Of a stretch of DNA of 64,000 nucleotides, positions 44,688 to 53,714 are shown piece by piece. The translations under genes and the position numbers were made by a program. How positions within the stretch are numbered: the stretch's first letter is position 1; every line of letters begins with the position of its first letter. The notes under the pieces were generated by a model. It saw nothing but the letters and a program-made list of their open reading frames with translations, ran no database searches and was not told where the DNA came from. Where the stretch lies: assembly GCF_014698045.1 (NCBI RefSeq), contig NZ_JACJSE010000020.1, positions 1-64,000 on the forward strand, given 5' to 3'. The DNA comes from Aulosira sp. FACHB-615. GTDB taxonomy: Bacteria; Cyanobacteriota; Cyanobacteriia; Cyanobacteriales; Nostocaceae.

Positions 44688-45433
44688 CTGTACAACCAAC
44701 TGAACTGCTATATTTGCCTCCCGACTTGAAACGGGAACTACTGCCCAAACACGTTGCGGTGATTATGGATGGCAATGGTCGATGGGCTAAACGTCAAGGT
44801 TTACCGCGAATTATGGGACATAAGCGTGGTGTTGATGCTTTGAAGGATTTGCTGCGTTGTTGCAAAGACTGGGGAATTGAGGCACTGACAGCTTATGCTT
44901 TTTCTACGGAAAACTGGAAAAGACCGCAGGAAGAAGTGGATTTTTTGATGACTTTATTCCAAGTAGTTTTACGTCAAGAACTGCGGGAAATGGTCGAGGA
45001 AAATGTGCAAATTCAGTTTGTGGGGAATTTGCAGGCTTTACCAAAGTCACTGCAAGAAGAAATTACCCGTTCAATGGAAGCGACAAAGAATAATCGCAGT
45101 ATTAAATTTTCTGTGGCAACTAATTATGGCGGACGGCAGGAAATTTTACAAGCTTGTCGGGCGATCGCGCAAAAAGTCGAGCAAGGTATCCTCAAACCAG
45201 ATGAAATCGATGAAGCGGTGTTTGAAAGCCATTTGTATACAGCCGGAATTGATGACCCTGATTTATTAATCCGTACTAGCGGTGAAATGCGTCTTTCAAA
45301 TTTCCTGCTCTGGCAAATGGCTTATGGTGAAATTTACATTACTGATACGCTTTGGCCAGATTTTGACCGGGCTGAATTTCACCGGGCTTTGTGTGCATAT
45401 CAGCAACGCGACCGGAGATTTGGGAAAGTGTAG
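44684..45433 (+). CDS. uppS: isoprenyl transferase (undecaprenyl diphosphate synthase)
   Basis: A 249-residue cis-prenyltransferase. Signature VIMDGNGRWAKRQGLPR (about residue 27), FSTENWKRP and the C-terminal RTSGEMRLSNFLLWQ are all present. It elongates isopentenyl diphosphate into undecaprenyl diphosphate, the lipid carrier for cell wall and LPS. ATG overlaps the cdaA stop by 4 bp, linking it to c-di-AMP production in one operon. Confidence 0.96.
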   Translation: MTVQPTELLYLPPDLKRELLPKHVAVIMDGNGRWAKRQGLPRIMGHKRGVDALKDLLRCCKDWGIEALTAYAFSTENWKRPQEEVDFLMTLFQVVLRQELREMVEENVQIQFVGNLQALPKSLQEEITRSMEATKNNRSIKFSVATNYGGRQEILQACRAIAQKVEQGILKPDEIDEAVFESHLYTAGIDDPDLLIRTSGEMRLSNFLLWQMAYGEIYITDTLWPDFDRAEFHRALCAYQQRDRRFGKV

Positions 45434-45565
45434 CAAAGGGAGTAGGGAATGGGGAATAGGGAGTAGTGAAAGAAGATACAAGGGAGATAAGGTACATGGG
45501 GTAAAGGCAGAGATTTTCCCTCTTCTCCCTGTCCCCAGCCCCATTTCCTCTTACCACTCCCCAGT

Positions 45566-45838
45566 TCACGGGCCAGAAAATACGGCTTGTTCGATATCTT
45601 CCCGGCTGAGAGAATACTTGAATGAGCGTTGGATTTCTTGGCGATTTTCGCCAGCTTCGAGATATCTCACTACGATTTGTTCAATATCTAGCCACAGTTC
45701 AGCTTGCCAATCAGGTCTTTGCACGCGCCAACAATGAAGTTGTGTTTCATCTTGTTGACAACCTTGGTCTTTTAACCATTGCTCAATTTGTGGCAGAGGA
45801 TGATTATATAAAGGGGTATCGGCTGGCAGAAGAGACAT
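45566..45838 (-). CDS. DUF3143 family protein
   Basis: A 90-residue soluble protein: TPLYNHPLPQIEQWLKDQGC, then CWRVQRPDWQAELWLDIEQI and a C-terminal SLSREDIEQAVFSGP. This is the pattern of the cyanobacterial DUF3143 family, of unknown function. It follows the J-domain gene (19 bp) on the same strand, an arrangement that recurs in cyanobacteria, so it may work with the co-chaperone. Confidence 0.85.
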   Translation of the reverse strand: MSLLPADTPLYNHPLPQIEQWLKDQGCQQDETQLHCWRVQRPDWQAELWLDIEQIVVRYLEAGENRQEIQRSFKYSLSREDIEQAVFSGP

Positions 45839-45857
45839 AAGAATTTGAGATGGTGCG

Positions 45858-46427
45858 TTAAGAAATGGTTGATTTGAAGATGGGAAAGTTATGGTTTTGG
45901 CATTCCCCAGAACTAGGGAAGTGGGAGAGAGAAGAAATTTGCTGTTTTGGGGTTAGTTGGGGTGATTGAGTTTGAAAAGCCGCCTCACCACGGGCGAAGC
46001 CAATAGCGATCGCCAGTAATAAACATCCCACAAAAGTCAGCCCCAGAATAAATAAAGCGAAAATTTCCCCAGAAGAAAGAGGGCGATCGCTGGCATCCAG
46101 GTAAGCCGATTTCGAGTAATCATAAGAATAACGCACCGGACGATGCAAATCCGCAGGCGCTTGAATTACACCAAAGCGGGAATAACCAATTTTCAAATCA
46201 TAACTGAGTCGCCTTTCTGGATGGCTTAACGTAGCATAAGCTTCATTAATTTGCTGAAATTTAGCAGTAGCAAGGGACGCAGGTAATTCTGTAGTGTCTG
46301 GATGATAGCGTTTACTCATTTCCCGATAAGCACGGCGAATGTCGATTACCGATGCTGAGGGATGCAGTCCTAATAAAGAATAGTAGGAGGTTTCACTACT
46401 TTGTGGCATTGCCCCGTTTTGATTCAC
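45858..46427 (-). CDS. J-domain membrane protein
   Basis: A 189-residue protein with an N-terminal J domain (SYYSLLGLHPSASVIDIRRAY, quoted in part, and the HPD motif in RYHPDTTEL, about residue 42) and one membrane segment near residues 120-145 (IFALFILGLTFVGCLLL). The J domain stimulates DnaK ATPase, so this probably recruits DnaK to a membrane. No zinc-finger or DnaJ C-terminal domain is present. Followed by the DUF3143 gene. Confidence 0.88.
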   Translation of the reverse strand: MNQNGAMPQSSETSYYSLLGLHPSASVIDIRRAYREMSKRYHPDTTELPASLATAKFQQINEAYATLSHPERRLSYDLKIGYSRFGVIQAPADLHRPVRYSYDYSKSAYLDASDRPLSSGEIFALFILGLTFVGCLLLAIAIGFARGEAAFQTQSPQLTPKQQISSLSHFPSSGECQNHNFPIFKSTIS

Positions 46428-46640
46428 GGCTGTTTGAGGTTTGCAATCAAGTTTTTCCTAATATTGTAAACCTGCCTGCCTGTTCCACAGGGGGAAAAAT
46501 CATTAGATTTCAACGCTATTTCTCAGCGCAGACTCCTAGCAAATCCAATAATTGTCAGAACTTACTGTTTTTTGAGAATGGGTGTAGGTATGTAGAATAA
46601 CAGGGGTGAGAAGGGAGACAAGGGAAATAAGATAGATTAT

Positions 46641-46709
46641 CTATTGGTATTGCTGAAAGCAGTGTGAACCGATGCAAAAAATTATCCCCGCATTCAACAA
46701 TACCAATAG
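46641..46709. repeat. 69-bp element with 12-bp perfect inverted ends
   Basis: CTATTGGTATTG (46641-46652) is matched by CAATACCAATAG (46698-46709). It lies just beyond the 3' end of the DUF1350 gene and could be a small MITE-like sequence or a transcription terminator. Nothing else is seen in the 46428-46725 gap. Confidence 0.6.
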
Positions 46710-46725
46710 TATTTCGATACTTACC

Positions 46726-47799
46726 TTATTTGTTCTGCATTTCTCGGCGCTTTTGTTCTAAAGCAGCCAGTAGTTTCAGCACAGGCGCTTCAAATTCAGC
46801 ATTTCTCTTTTTGACGGCTTCAATAGGTGGTACAGAAAGAGTATCGGGAAAATTAAAAACTAAATCACCGATACGTATTCCTAATGGTCTTAAATGTCCA
46901 CCCTTGAGTTTGTCGCGGAAATTTTCTGGGGGTTTTTGCAAGCTATTAAAGAACCATTCCCTGGTAGATTTGCCGATATTGTCTAAAGGAAAATAAATTA
47001 ACCCCAGCAAATTAAACAAATTACTGTTTTTAATTAAAGCCTCAGTTTCTTGGGGTGTTGGTTTCACGTTAAACCCAAGACTGATAATAAAATCTGCTAA
47101 GGCTTTGGGTTTAATGGCGCTGTCTAATCCAGTATTAACTGGTGCTAATAATAGAGATGCTTGGCTTTTAATAAAGATGCTGTTAATCTTGACATCTGAT
47201 GAACCAAAATCTGTTTGATTCTGGTTTACATCTTGATTAACGTAATAAGAAGTTAATTTTTGAGCATTGATGCGTTGCTTTTCTAAGTCACGAATCAGGG
47301 TTAATAAATCGTTGACAATACTTTTAACTTTTTTGGCTTGTTTTTCTGGCGATAAATTTCCTGAAGTTTCTTTGACGATTTTCCAAACAAAATCTTCTAT
47401 TTTTTCTGGATCTTTCGGCAAAGCACTAAAAGCTTCTAAAAGAGCAATATACTTACAACCAATACTGTGACCTATCCAAGAAAAGTTAGAATCATCGAGA
47501 TAGATTTTATAGTCATAACCTGCTACTTCTGCCATTCTGACTAATTCTGGGATGATCTTATATTGTTCTCGAATGAGAAAACCTGCTTCTCTATAATGGT
47601 CAAAGGTAAAGTTAAACGGTAAGAGAATAATTGTATAGCCTTGCTGATACAAACATTCCAGCAAATAGCGATAAAAAAACATTGGCCCAAATGTGCCGAA
47701 AAAAGCTCCACCAATGAATTGAATCACGCCTTTAGGTTGGGGATGTAGTGCTACCCAGCTAAAGGAAACAGGTTTAAATCTCAATTTTAAGTTTGTCAT
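46726..47799 (-). CDS. DUF1350 family protein (alpha/beta-hydrolase-like)
   Basis: A 357-residue protein. The N-terminal region GVIQFIGGAFFGTFGPMFFYRYLLE (parts at residues 25-50) and LLPFNFTFDHYREA are typical of DUF1350, a family found in cyanobacteria and plastids with a distant alpha/beta-hydrolase fold; IGHSIGCKYIALLEA resembles a nucleophile elbow (GHSIG). No substrate is known. Single gene. Confidence 0.85.
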   Translation of the reverse strand: MTNLKLRFKPVSFSWVALHPQPKGVIQFIGGAFFGTFGPMFFYRYLLECLYQQGYTIILLPFNFTFDHYREAGFLIREQYKIIPELVRMAEVAGYDYKIYLDDSNFSWIGHSIGCKYIALLEAFSALPKDPEKIEDFVWKIVKETSGNLSPEKQAKKVKSIVNDLLTLIRDLEKQRINAQKLTSYYVNQDVNQNQTDFGSSDVKINSIFIKSQASLLLAPVNTGLDSAIKPKALADFIISLGFNVKPTPQETEALIKNSNLFNLLGLIYFPLDNIGKSTREWFFNSLQKPPENFRDKLKGGHLRPLGIRIGDLVFNFPDTLSVPPIEAVKKRNAEFEAPVLKLLAALEQKRREMQNK

Positions 47800-48099
47800 G
47801 TTTGTGCTTGATAAACAATAGGAATTGAGGGTGTGCTGATGAATCAGAACACGCCTAAAAAAATATGCTGTGCTGAGATAACTTCTCAGAATCTCATTTG
47901 ATTCTGAATTTTGCTGTATGTTTGTGGCTTGTCATTAAATACTGCTTATTAAGTAATAATTACGTTAACTGTAATTTTTCTTTACAATTGATGATATTCT
48001 CTTGTAGTGTCATCATGTGAACGGCTGTAGCAGATAAGTTGATAAAATCTAGACATAAACAGCAATTATTCCTCAAAAATAGTAAAATTTGGAGAATTT
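47800..48099. other. intergenic region, no gene seen
   Basis: A 300-bp AT-rich gap between divergent genes. A weak hairpin (GTGTGCTGAT...ATCAGAACAC, one mismatch) is near 47830-47852. It should hold both promoters. Confidence 0.4.
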
Positions 48100-48648
48100 A
48101 TGCCCAAGCTCAACGTTAAACAGAAAAACTGGTTACTTTCAGCCCATGTTGCATTCGGTAGTATTTGGTTTGGTACGGCTGTGTGTATGATCGCGATCGC
48201 CTTAAAAAATAGTCATACTACTAACGGCGATGAATTGTATGCGGTTAATGCTGCTTTGAAATTGCTGGATGATTTTGTAATTATTCCTTCGGCAAACTTG
48301 TCTTTACTAACTGGTGGACTGCTTTGCTGGCTAACCATTTGGGGATTTTTTAAACATTACTGGGTAATCTTCAAATGGGTGGTGACAGTTAGTTTGATTA
48401 CGACTGGAACTGTGTGGTTAGGGCCTTGGTTGAATGCTGCTACAAGTATTTCAGATATTGAGCGATCGCAAGCCTTGAGTAATCCCCTGTACAATTTTGA
48501 TATCAAAGGTGTTTTAATCGGTGGTGCTATTCAAACTGGCTTTATACTGGCGATTATTGCTGTTTCTGTATTGAAACCTTGGGGTAGAAGAATTACCAAA
48601 CCCGCAGAATCATCTACTGCTTTAAAAACAGAGACGAAAGTCAATTAA
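48100..48648 (+). CDS. DUF2269-like integral membrane protein
   Basis: A 182-residue protein with four membrane segments (about residues 12-33, 60-82, 88-108 and 138-158). WLLSAHVAFGSIWFGTAVC at the N-terminus has the His and small residues seen in DUF2269 and related heme- or quinone-associated membrane families. No catalytic motif. An AT-rich leader precedes it. Function unknown. Confidence 0.7.
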   Translation: MPKLNVKQKNWLLSAHVAFGSIWFGTAVCMIAIALKNSHTTNGDELYAVNAALKLLDDFVIIPSANLSLLTGGLLCWLTIWGFFKHYWVIFKWVVTVSLITTGTVWLGPWLNAATSISDIERSQALSNPLYNFDIKGVLIGGAIQTGFILAIIAVSVLKPWGRRITKPAESSTALKTETKVN

Positions 48649-48724
48649 CTTGTTTTCGGTCAAAAAACCTCCTGTGATCCTCGGCGTATCAACTTTGATG
48701 TTGCCTAGACATCAATAATTATGT

Positions 48725-50311
48725 TCATCGAAACTCCCTACTTCCCTCCGCCCATTTCACCAAAGCTTGAGTTAGTCCTTCTAAGGTATATTCTTCAGCC
48801 TCCACATCTACCCGGCCAAATAAAGCGTGACAAGTTTTAGAAGTTTGGGGGCCGATGGAAGCAATGCAAACATCTGCTAAATTGATCACAGCATGATTCG
48901 CAAATGTGCGATCAATAATTTGACAGAAAAACTGCACAGTTTTAGAACTGGCAAAGGTAATAATATCGACTTGGTGATTTTGTAAGGCTAACTTCGCTGA
49001 TTCGGGAATACTACTAGGACAGCAAGATTGATAAGCTGCAACTTCGATAACTTCTGCACCTTTGGCGGTTAATTCTTTGACTAAAATTTCTCGACCACCG
49101 GTTTCAACTCTGGGGAATAAAATCTTTTTACCAGACAAGGTTTCGGGAAAATGTTCTACTAAAGAATCGGCTACAAAGTTCGGTGGAATAAAATCTGGTT
49201 TGAGTGCTTGTTGTTTGAGAGATTGGGCTGTTTTTTCACCAACAACGGCAATTTTGACATTAGCTAAAGCGCGAGAATCTTTACCCAATGCGGTTAATCT
49301 GGCAAAAAAGTATTCCACACCATTGGTAGAAGTCAGAATTAACCAGTCGAAGTCAGATAAACTAGCGATCGCATGATCCAAATCTGCCCAACTCGCAGGC
49401 GGGCCAATTTCTAAAGCTGGCATTTCAATGACTTTAGCACCAACCGCCTGGAGGCGATCGCTAAATTCGCTTGACTGTCCCACAGAACGAGTGACTAAGA
49501 TAGTTTTTCCAGCGAGGGGGAGGTGGTTGGACATAGTTGGCAGACTGGGAATAATTGCTGTAGTGGAATCCTCAGCATTTATTTTCTCAGATTGTAAGTA
49601 CTGCCGCAGCCTGACCACTTCACCAATTACAATTACCACTGGCGAGAGGGATAATCCTGTGATTTTTTCGAGGATATTGTTTAATTGACCAGTCCAAACT
49701 TGTTGATTCGGTGTTCCTGCCCAACGGATAATGGCAATGGGAGTGAGGCGCGATCGCTTACGCCGCAATAATTGATGTATGATTTCCGGCAAATGTTGTC
49801 CACCCATCAAGATTACCAGCGTCTCTAACCTTGACAGCGCCTCCCAGTCCAAAGTATCTGGTTCGTGGGCGGTAAACACAGCAAAACACCGACTCATCGC
49901 CGCATCTGTTAATGGAATTCCCGCAAACAACGGCGCGGCTAAAGCGGAGGAAATTCCCGGTATAACTTCAAATTCACAACCTGCTGCTTTTAAAGCTTCA
50001 ATTTCCGAAGTACAGCGTCCAAAAATAAACGGGTCGCCTGATTTTAACCTGACAACTTGTTGACCAGCTTGACAGTGCTGCACCAATAATTTATTAATTT
50101 CCCCTTGGGTTGTACTTGGTTTACCACCACGCTTACCCACATCTAACCTTAAACAATTCGCTGGTACACAGTTTAACAATTGCTCATCCACCAGAGCATC
50201 ATAGACCAGCACCTCAGCCACAGCCAAGAGATGATAAGCCTTAACTGTCAGGTACGCCACATCTCCCGGCCCTGCACCGACGAGGTAAACTTTGCCTTGT
50301 TGTTTAGTCAT
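48725..50311 (-). CDS. cobA: CobA-HemD fusion: uroporphyrinogen-III methyltransferase/synthase
   Basis: A 528-residue two-domain protein. Residues 1-245 are a SAM-dependent methyltransferase: VYLVGAGPGDVAYLTVKA, VRLKSGDPFIFGR and VIPGISSALAAP, as in CobA/SUMT. Residues about 270-520 match uroporphyrinogen-III synthase HemD: ILVTRSVGQSSEF, DWLILTSTNGVEYFF and IDIITFASSKTVQFF-like segments. HemD makes uroporphyrinogen III for heme and chlorophyll; CobA sends it to siroheme and cobalamin. The fusion puts the branch point in one polypeptide. Single gene on the minus strand. Confidence 0.94.
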   Translation of the reverse strand: MTKQQGKVYLVGAGPGDVAYLTVKAYHLLAVAEVLVYDALVDEQLLNCVPANCLRLDVGKRGGKPSTTQGEINKLLVQHCQAGQQVVRLKSGDPFIFGRCTSEIEALKAAGCEFEVIPGISSALAAPLFAGIPLTDAAMSRCFAVFTAHEPDTLDWEALSRLETLVILMGGQHLPEIIHQLLRRKRSRLTPIAIIRWAGTPNQQVWTGQLNNILEKITGLSLSPVVIVIGEVVRLRQYLQSEKINAEDSTTAIIPSLPTMSNHLPLAGKTILVTRSVGQSSEFSDRLQAVGAKVIEMPALEIGPPASWADLDHAIASLSDFDWLILTSTNGVEYFFARLTALGKDSRALANVKIAVVGEKTAQSLKQQALKPDFIPPNFVADSLVEHFPETLSGKKILFPRVETGGREILVKELTAKGAEVIEVAAYQSCCPSSIPESAKLALQNHQVDIITFASSKTVQFFCQIIDRTFANHAVINLADVCIASIGPQTSKTCHALFGRVDVEAEEYTLEGLTQALVKWAEGSREFR

Positions 50312-50520
50312 GATCTGAGATTAATGCGATCGGGCATAAAAATTTCATCCCAGAAGGCAAGATAATTAGCGATGAGTTAGTGATCGTAGAATAATTCATA
50401 TACAGATAGATTACTTCGGCAAAGACGAAATCCTTAACCCTCAAGAAATAACATTACTATTTACAGAAGGTTTTGTTAAGGTATGCCCCGTCTAATTTAG
50501 TTTTTTAAGGAAGTGTTGAT

Positions 50521-51108
50521 ATGAGTATCCCACTTGTAGAACAGTCCGCAGAAGAAAAACTGATAACTCTCAAAGATGTTTCTTGGGAGCAGTTTAAAGG
50601 AATTGAAGCCCAGCTCTTGGACAACCACAATGTTCGATTGTCTTATTTATCAGGAATGTTAGAAATTATGTCGCCAATTGGTGAAGAACATGAATATGTG
50701 AAAAGAACTCTCGGTTATTTATTAGAAGCTTATATGAGAGAGTTGGGTATACGTTTTTATGGTCGTGGTGGCTACACTTTAGAAGAACCTGGATATGCTT
50801 CAGGTACACCAGATGAATCCTATAGCATTGGCACAAAAAAAGAAGTCCCAGACATAGTTATTGAAGTTATCATCACCAGTGGAACTATTAATAGAAAAGA
50901 GTTATATAAACCTAAAAAAGTACCAGAAGTGTGGTTTTGGAAATCTAACTCTATCAAAATATTTCGCCTGAGCGAACAGGGTGAATATGAGGAAGTAGAA
51001 AGAAGTGGTTTTTTTCCTAATTTAGATCCAAGCATACTGCTAAAGTATATAACCATACCTGACCAGTACGATGCTGTACAGCAATTTATTCAGGATATCC
51101 GCAATTAA
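50521..51108 (+). CDS. Uma2 family (DUF820) putative endonuclease
   Basis: A 195-residue Uma2 protein: LKDVSWEQFKGIEAQLLDN at the start, then RLSYLSGMLEIMSPIGEEHE, and the PD-(D/E)XK core VPDIVIEVIITSG. It starts at ATG with AAGGAAG about 8 bases upstream. The 3' end converges on another Uma2 gene of opposite strand 16 bp away. The two are not close copies of each other. Confidence 0.88.
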   Translation: MSIPLVEQSAEEKLITLKDVSWEQFKGIEAQLLDNHNVRLSYLSGMLEIMSPIGEEHEYVKRTLGYLLEAYMRELGIRFYGRGGYTLEEPGYASGTPDESYSIGTKKEVPDIVIEVIITSGTINRKELYKPKKVPEVWFWKSNSIKIFRLSEQGEYEEVERSGFFPNLDPSILLKYITIPDQYDAVQQFIQDIRN

Positions 51109-51124
51109 AAATTATTAATTTTTA

Positions 51125-51694
51125 TTACAAATTTACCTTTAACCAGCCAAAAATTTCACCTACTGTTAACTGTAAACCTTGGCAGAAATCTGGCACTGGC
51201 AAAACACTATCAATTGCCTCAAATGCTAAAGGTTGTTTTCCCGCAGGATAAGCAGCAATAAATCGCTCGTCAGGGTCAATTAACCAACCCATTTGAGTGC
51301 CGTGATTGAGAGCGTGTAAGATTTTCTTTGTAACTTTCGTATGGCTTTGTTCTGGGGAAAGAATTTCGATCATCCAATCGGGTGCGATAGTAAACGTATT
51401 AGCAATATCACCATTTTCATCAACAGGAAGCCTTACCCAAGAAAACACAGCAACATCAGGAACTAGAGAAATTACGCCAAATGTGCAGCGTAATTCAGGA
51501 AAAGCCCAACCCATTTTTTTGACTTTTACAACAGCATTAATTTTGGGACAGAGTTCTCCTTGAATAGTGCTATGCTTTCCTTGCGGGATATGTTTTTGAA
51601 TTACTTGACCGTCGATGTATTCTGAGCTTGGCTGAGTTTCTGGTAGTGTGAGAAACTCTTGTAAAGTCAATGTTTTCTTTGGTGTTTGTACCAT
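51125..51694 (-). CDS. Uma2 family (DUF820) putative endonuclease
   Basis: A 189-residue Uma2 protein: LTLQEFLTLPETQPSSEYIDGQVIQKHIPQG (quoted in part), LVPDVAVFSW for the Asp and PDWMIEILSPEQS for the Glu of the PD-(D/E)XK site, then MGWLIDPDE. Tail-to-tail with the Uma2 gene at 50521. Unknown role. Confidence 0.88.
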   Translation of the reverse strand: MVQTPKKTLTLQEFLTLPETQPSSEYIDGQVIQKHIPQGKHSTIQGELCPKINAVVKVKKMGWAFPELRCTFGVISLVPDVAVFSWVRLPVDENGDIANTFTIAPDWMIEILSPEQSHTKVTKKILHALNHGTQMGWLIDPDERFIAAYPAGKQPLAFEAIDSVLPVPDFCQGLQLTVGEIFGWLKVNL

Positions 51695-51725
51695 AGAGAC
51701 TCAATTTAAAATGATTAATCAATAT

Positions 51726-52190
51726 TTAAGTTGATTTGGCGTTGATTTTTGCCAATAACTGAGCCACTTTTTGGGCTTTTTCTGGTTGGCGTTTTTGAAA
51801 TAAATTTTGTGCTGTTTGCAAATTAGTCTTAGCTGCTTCTGGTTGATTTTGCTGCATTAAGACATTGGCTAGGCGTAAATAAGCTTCGGGGTTTTTGGGA
51901 CTGCGGCGAATGACTTCTTGGAATAATTCTGTGGCTTCGGAAATTCTATCTTGCTGATATACAACATCTCCTAAAAATAGGCGCACGACATCATTCGTAG
52001 AGTTGATAGCAATCACTTTGCGAAACTCTGCTTCCGCGCCTGGATAGTCTTTTTGCTGATAAAGATTGATGCCTTTTTGAAAGTAGTTGGAGGTGATTAA
52101 GGTTTTCACAGCAAAATAAATCAGTAGAAAAACACTCGCAATCACTACCAACGTGGCAAGAATATCAATTACTGGAGGGGTGTCTAGCAT
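51726..52190 (-). CDS. TPR protein with N-terminal membrane anchor
   Basis: A 154-residue protein. One membrane helix at about residues 10-30 (ILATLVVIASVFLLIYFAV) precedes three tetratricopeptide-like repeats (NLYQQKDYPGAEAEFRKVI, VRLFLGDVVYQQDRISEA, AYLRLANVLMQQNQPEA). It would project the TPR domain to one side of a membrane to hold partner proteins. It is 4 bp downstream of the prenyltransferase gene, so probably co-transcribed. Confidence 0.85.
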   Translation of the reverse strand: MLDTPPVIDILATLVVIASVFLLIYFAVKTLITSNYFQKGINLYQQKDYPGAEAEFRKVIAINSTNDVVRLFLGDVVYQQDRISEATELFQEVIRRSPKNPEAYLRLANVLMQQNQPEAAKTNLQTAQNLFQKRQPEKAQKVAQLLAKINAKST

Positions 52191-52194
52191 TGTG

Positions 52195-53157
52195 TTAAGC
52201 CAACAAACAACCGATGGGGAATATTAAATATTCTAAGAAAAAGAGTTTCCAAATGAATTGATAAAATTGGGCGATCGCACGTTTATCTTGTAAGTCTACC
52301 GTTAAACTGCGAAACCACATCCCACACAGCAATAATAAATGGGTAATCACCAAAAATGCTGAGTTGACAGCCTCTAGCCGCAATACACCCGCCAACATCA
52401 TCCCCAAATAGCAGAGGGTGAGTACCCAAAGTGCCAAGTTAAATACAGATTGCGTTCCGAGTTGAATTGTAAAAGTAGAGATATTGTACAAGCGATCGCC
52501 TTCGATATCAGGGATGTCTTTAAAAATGGCGATCGCAAAGGTAAACACTAAGATAAATATCGTCAGTACCCACACGGCTGGCGGAATTAATTCTTTGCTT
52601 TGCAGTACCCAATTAAAATGCAAAAATAAACCCAAATTCACAATTGTTCCACGTACCGAAAAAATGCACAGTGCTGCCCAAAATGGAAACTGTTTCAAGC
52701 GAATTGGTGGTAAGGAATAAGCTGTACCAATTGCCAAGCTTAATGCTACCATCCCAAATAAAAACGGCCCATTTAACCAGGCAATTACTAAAGCTAAAAT
52801 CCCTGTTGTAATGACAATCAATTGTCCTATAGGTCGAGAAAATTCCCCAGATGCTAGTGGTAAATGCGGCTTATTAATCTTATCTATCTCTACATCTTCT
52901 AGCTGATTTAAGCCGACAATGTAAATATTGCCACATAAACAAGCTATCCATGCACCTAAAACTGGTAAAAGGGAATTGGAAATTGGCAATAGGAAGTCAA
53001 CTCGATGATTAATGGCAATGGCAATCACATATAAACCCAAAACACTCAGACTGGTGCCAATAATTGTGTGTGGACGAGAAAACTTCCAAAAGGCATATAA
53101 CCAATTAAATGGCTGCGGTTTGCTTGCTAAAAGGCTGTTTTGAGAACTCTGGCGCAT
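52195..53157 (-). CDS. hpt: homogentisate phytyltransferase (UbiA family)
   Basis: A 320-residue membrane prenyltransferase with about nine membrane segments. The two Asp-rich motifs are NQLEDVEIDKINKPHLPLA (Nx3DxxxD type, about residue 95) and KDIPDIEGDRLY (about residue 215). The sequence after the first motif, and the overall pattern, match the cyanobacterial tocopherol-pathway HPT (Slr1736 type) that joins phytyl diphosphate to homogentisate. A related homogentisate solanesyl type cannot be excluded. Followed by a TPR gene. Confidence 0.87.
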   Translation of the reverse strand: MRQSSQNSLLASKPQPFNWLYAFWKFSRPHTIIGTSLSVLGLYVIAIAINHRVDFLLPISNSLLPVLGAWIACLCGNIYIVGLNQLEDVEIDKINKPHLPLASGEFSRPIGQLIVITTGILALVIAWLNGPFLFGMVALSLAIGTAYSLPPIRLKQFPFWAALCIFSVRGTIVNLGLFLHFNWVLQSKELIPPAVWVLTIFILVFTFAIAIFKDIPDIEGDRLYNISTFTIQLGTQSVFNLALWVLTLCYLGMMLAGVLRLEAVNSAFLVITHLLLLCGMWFRSLTVDLQDKRAIAQFYQFIWKLFFLEYLIFPIGCLLA

Positions 53158-53714
53158 GAGTAGCTGAGATTAAGTATTCTGGCTTATTGTTAATCATTGT
53201 CACAGAATTAGCTGATTAACAACAGTCTTAGGTGGAATGCAGTTGCTTTGATGGACATATTGAGGGATGATGAATTTCGGACTCAGCTAAAACACATCTT
53301 TCAAGAAACCCAAGGGTATAGGTTTGAGTTTGTTACATAACTACCTGTAAAGGCTGATTAAAATTCATCACAGCAATTTTCTCATTCAAGATAAATCTGA
53401 GTATTATTGCTGTAGTCGATTGTCATAAAACGCAGTATCGCTTCCTATTTTCATTATCTTAAGTTATTAATAACACAGTATAGTATCAGTAATTTTTGGT
53501 AATGATTCCACGAATGTCAGGTAAGATAAAGACTTGGTAAACTACCTGTTAGACGCGATGTATATTGGACACTAATGGATACTGGTTACGTCATCCTGAA
53601 TTGACGGTATGAATTCTATTTGAGTTTCCCCGGTGCAGAAGTTCGATGTGCAGCATTGAATGAACAACTACCAATTAACCATTCCTCTAGTAAACATCAA
53701 TACTTCAAGGCTAT
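53158..53714. other. intergenic region, no gene seen
   Basis: A 557-bp gap between divergent genes. I see no convincing short gene, array or strong hairpin. It should hold promoters for hpt and the glycoside hydrolase. Confidence 0.4.

Noticed and set aside
45282..45737. 151-codon plus-strand frame between uppS and the DUF3143 gene
   Set aside because: Overlaps both real genes and includes intergenic repeats; no domain.
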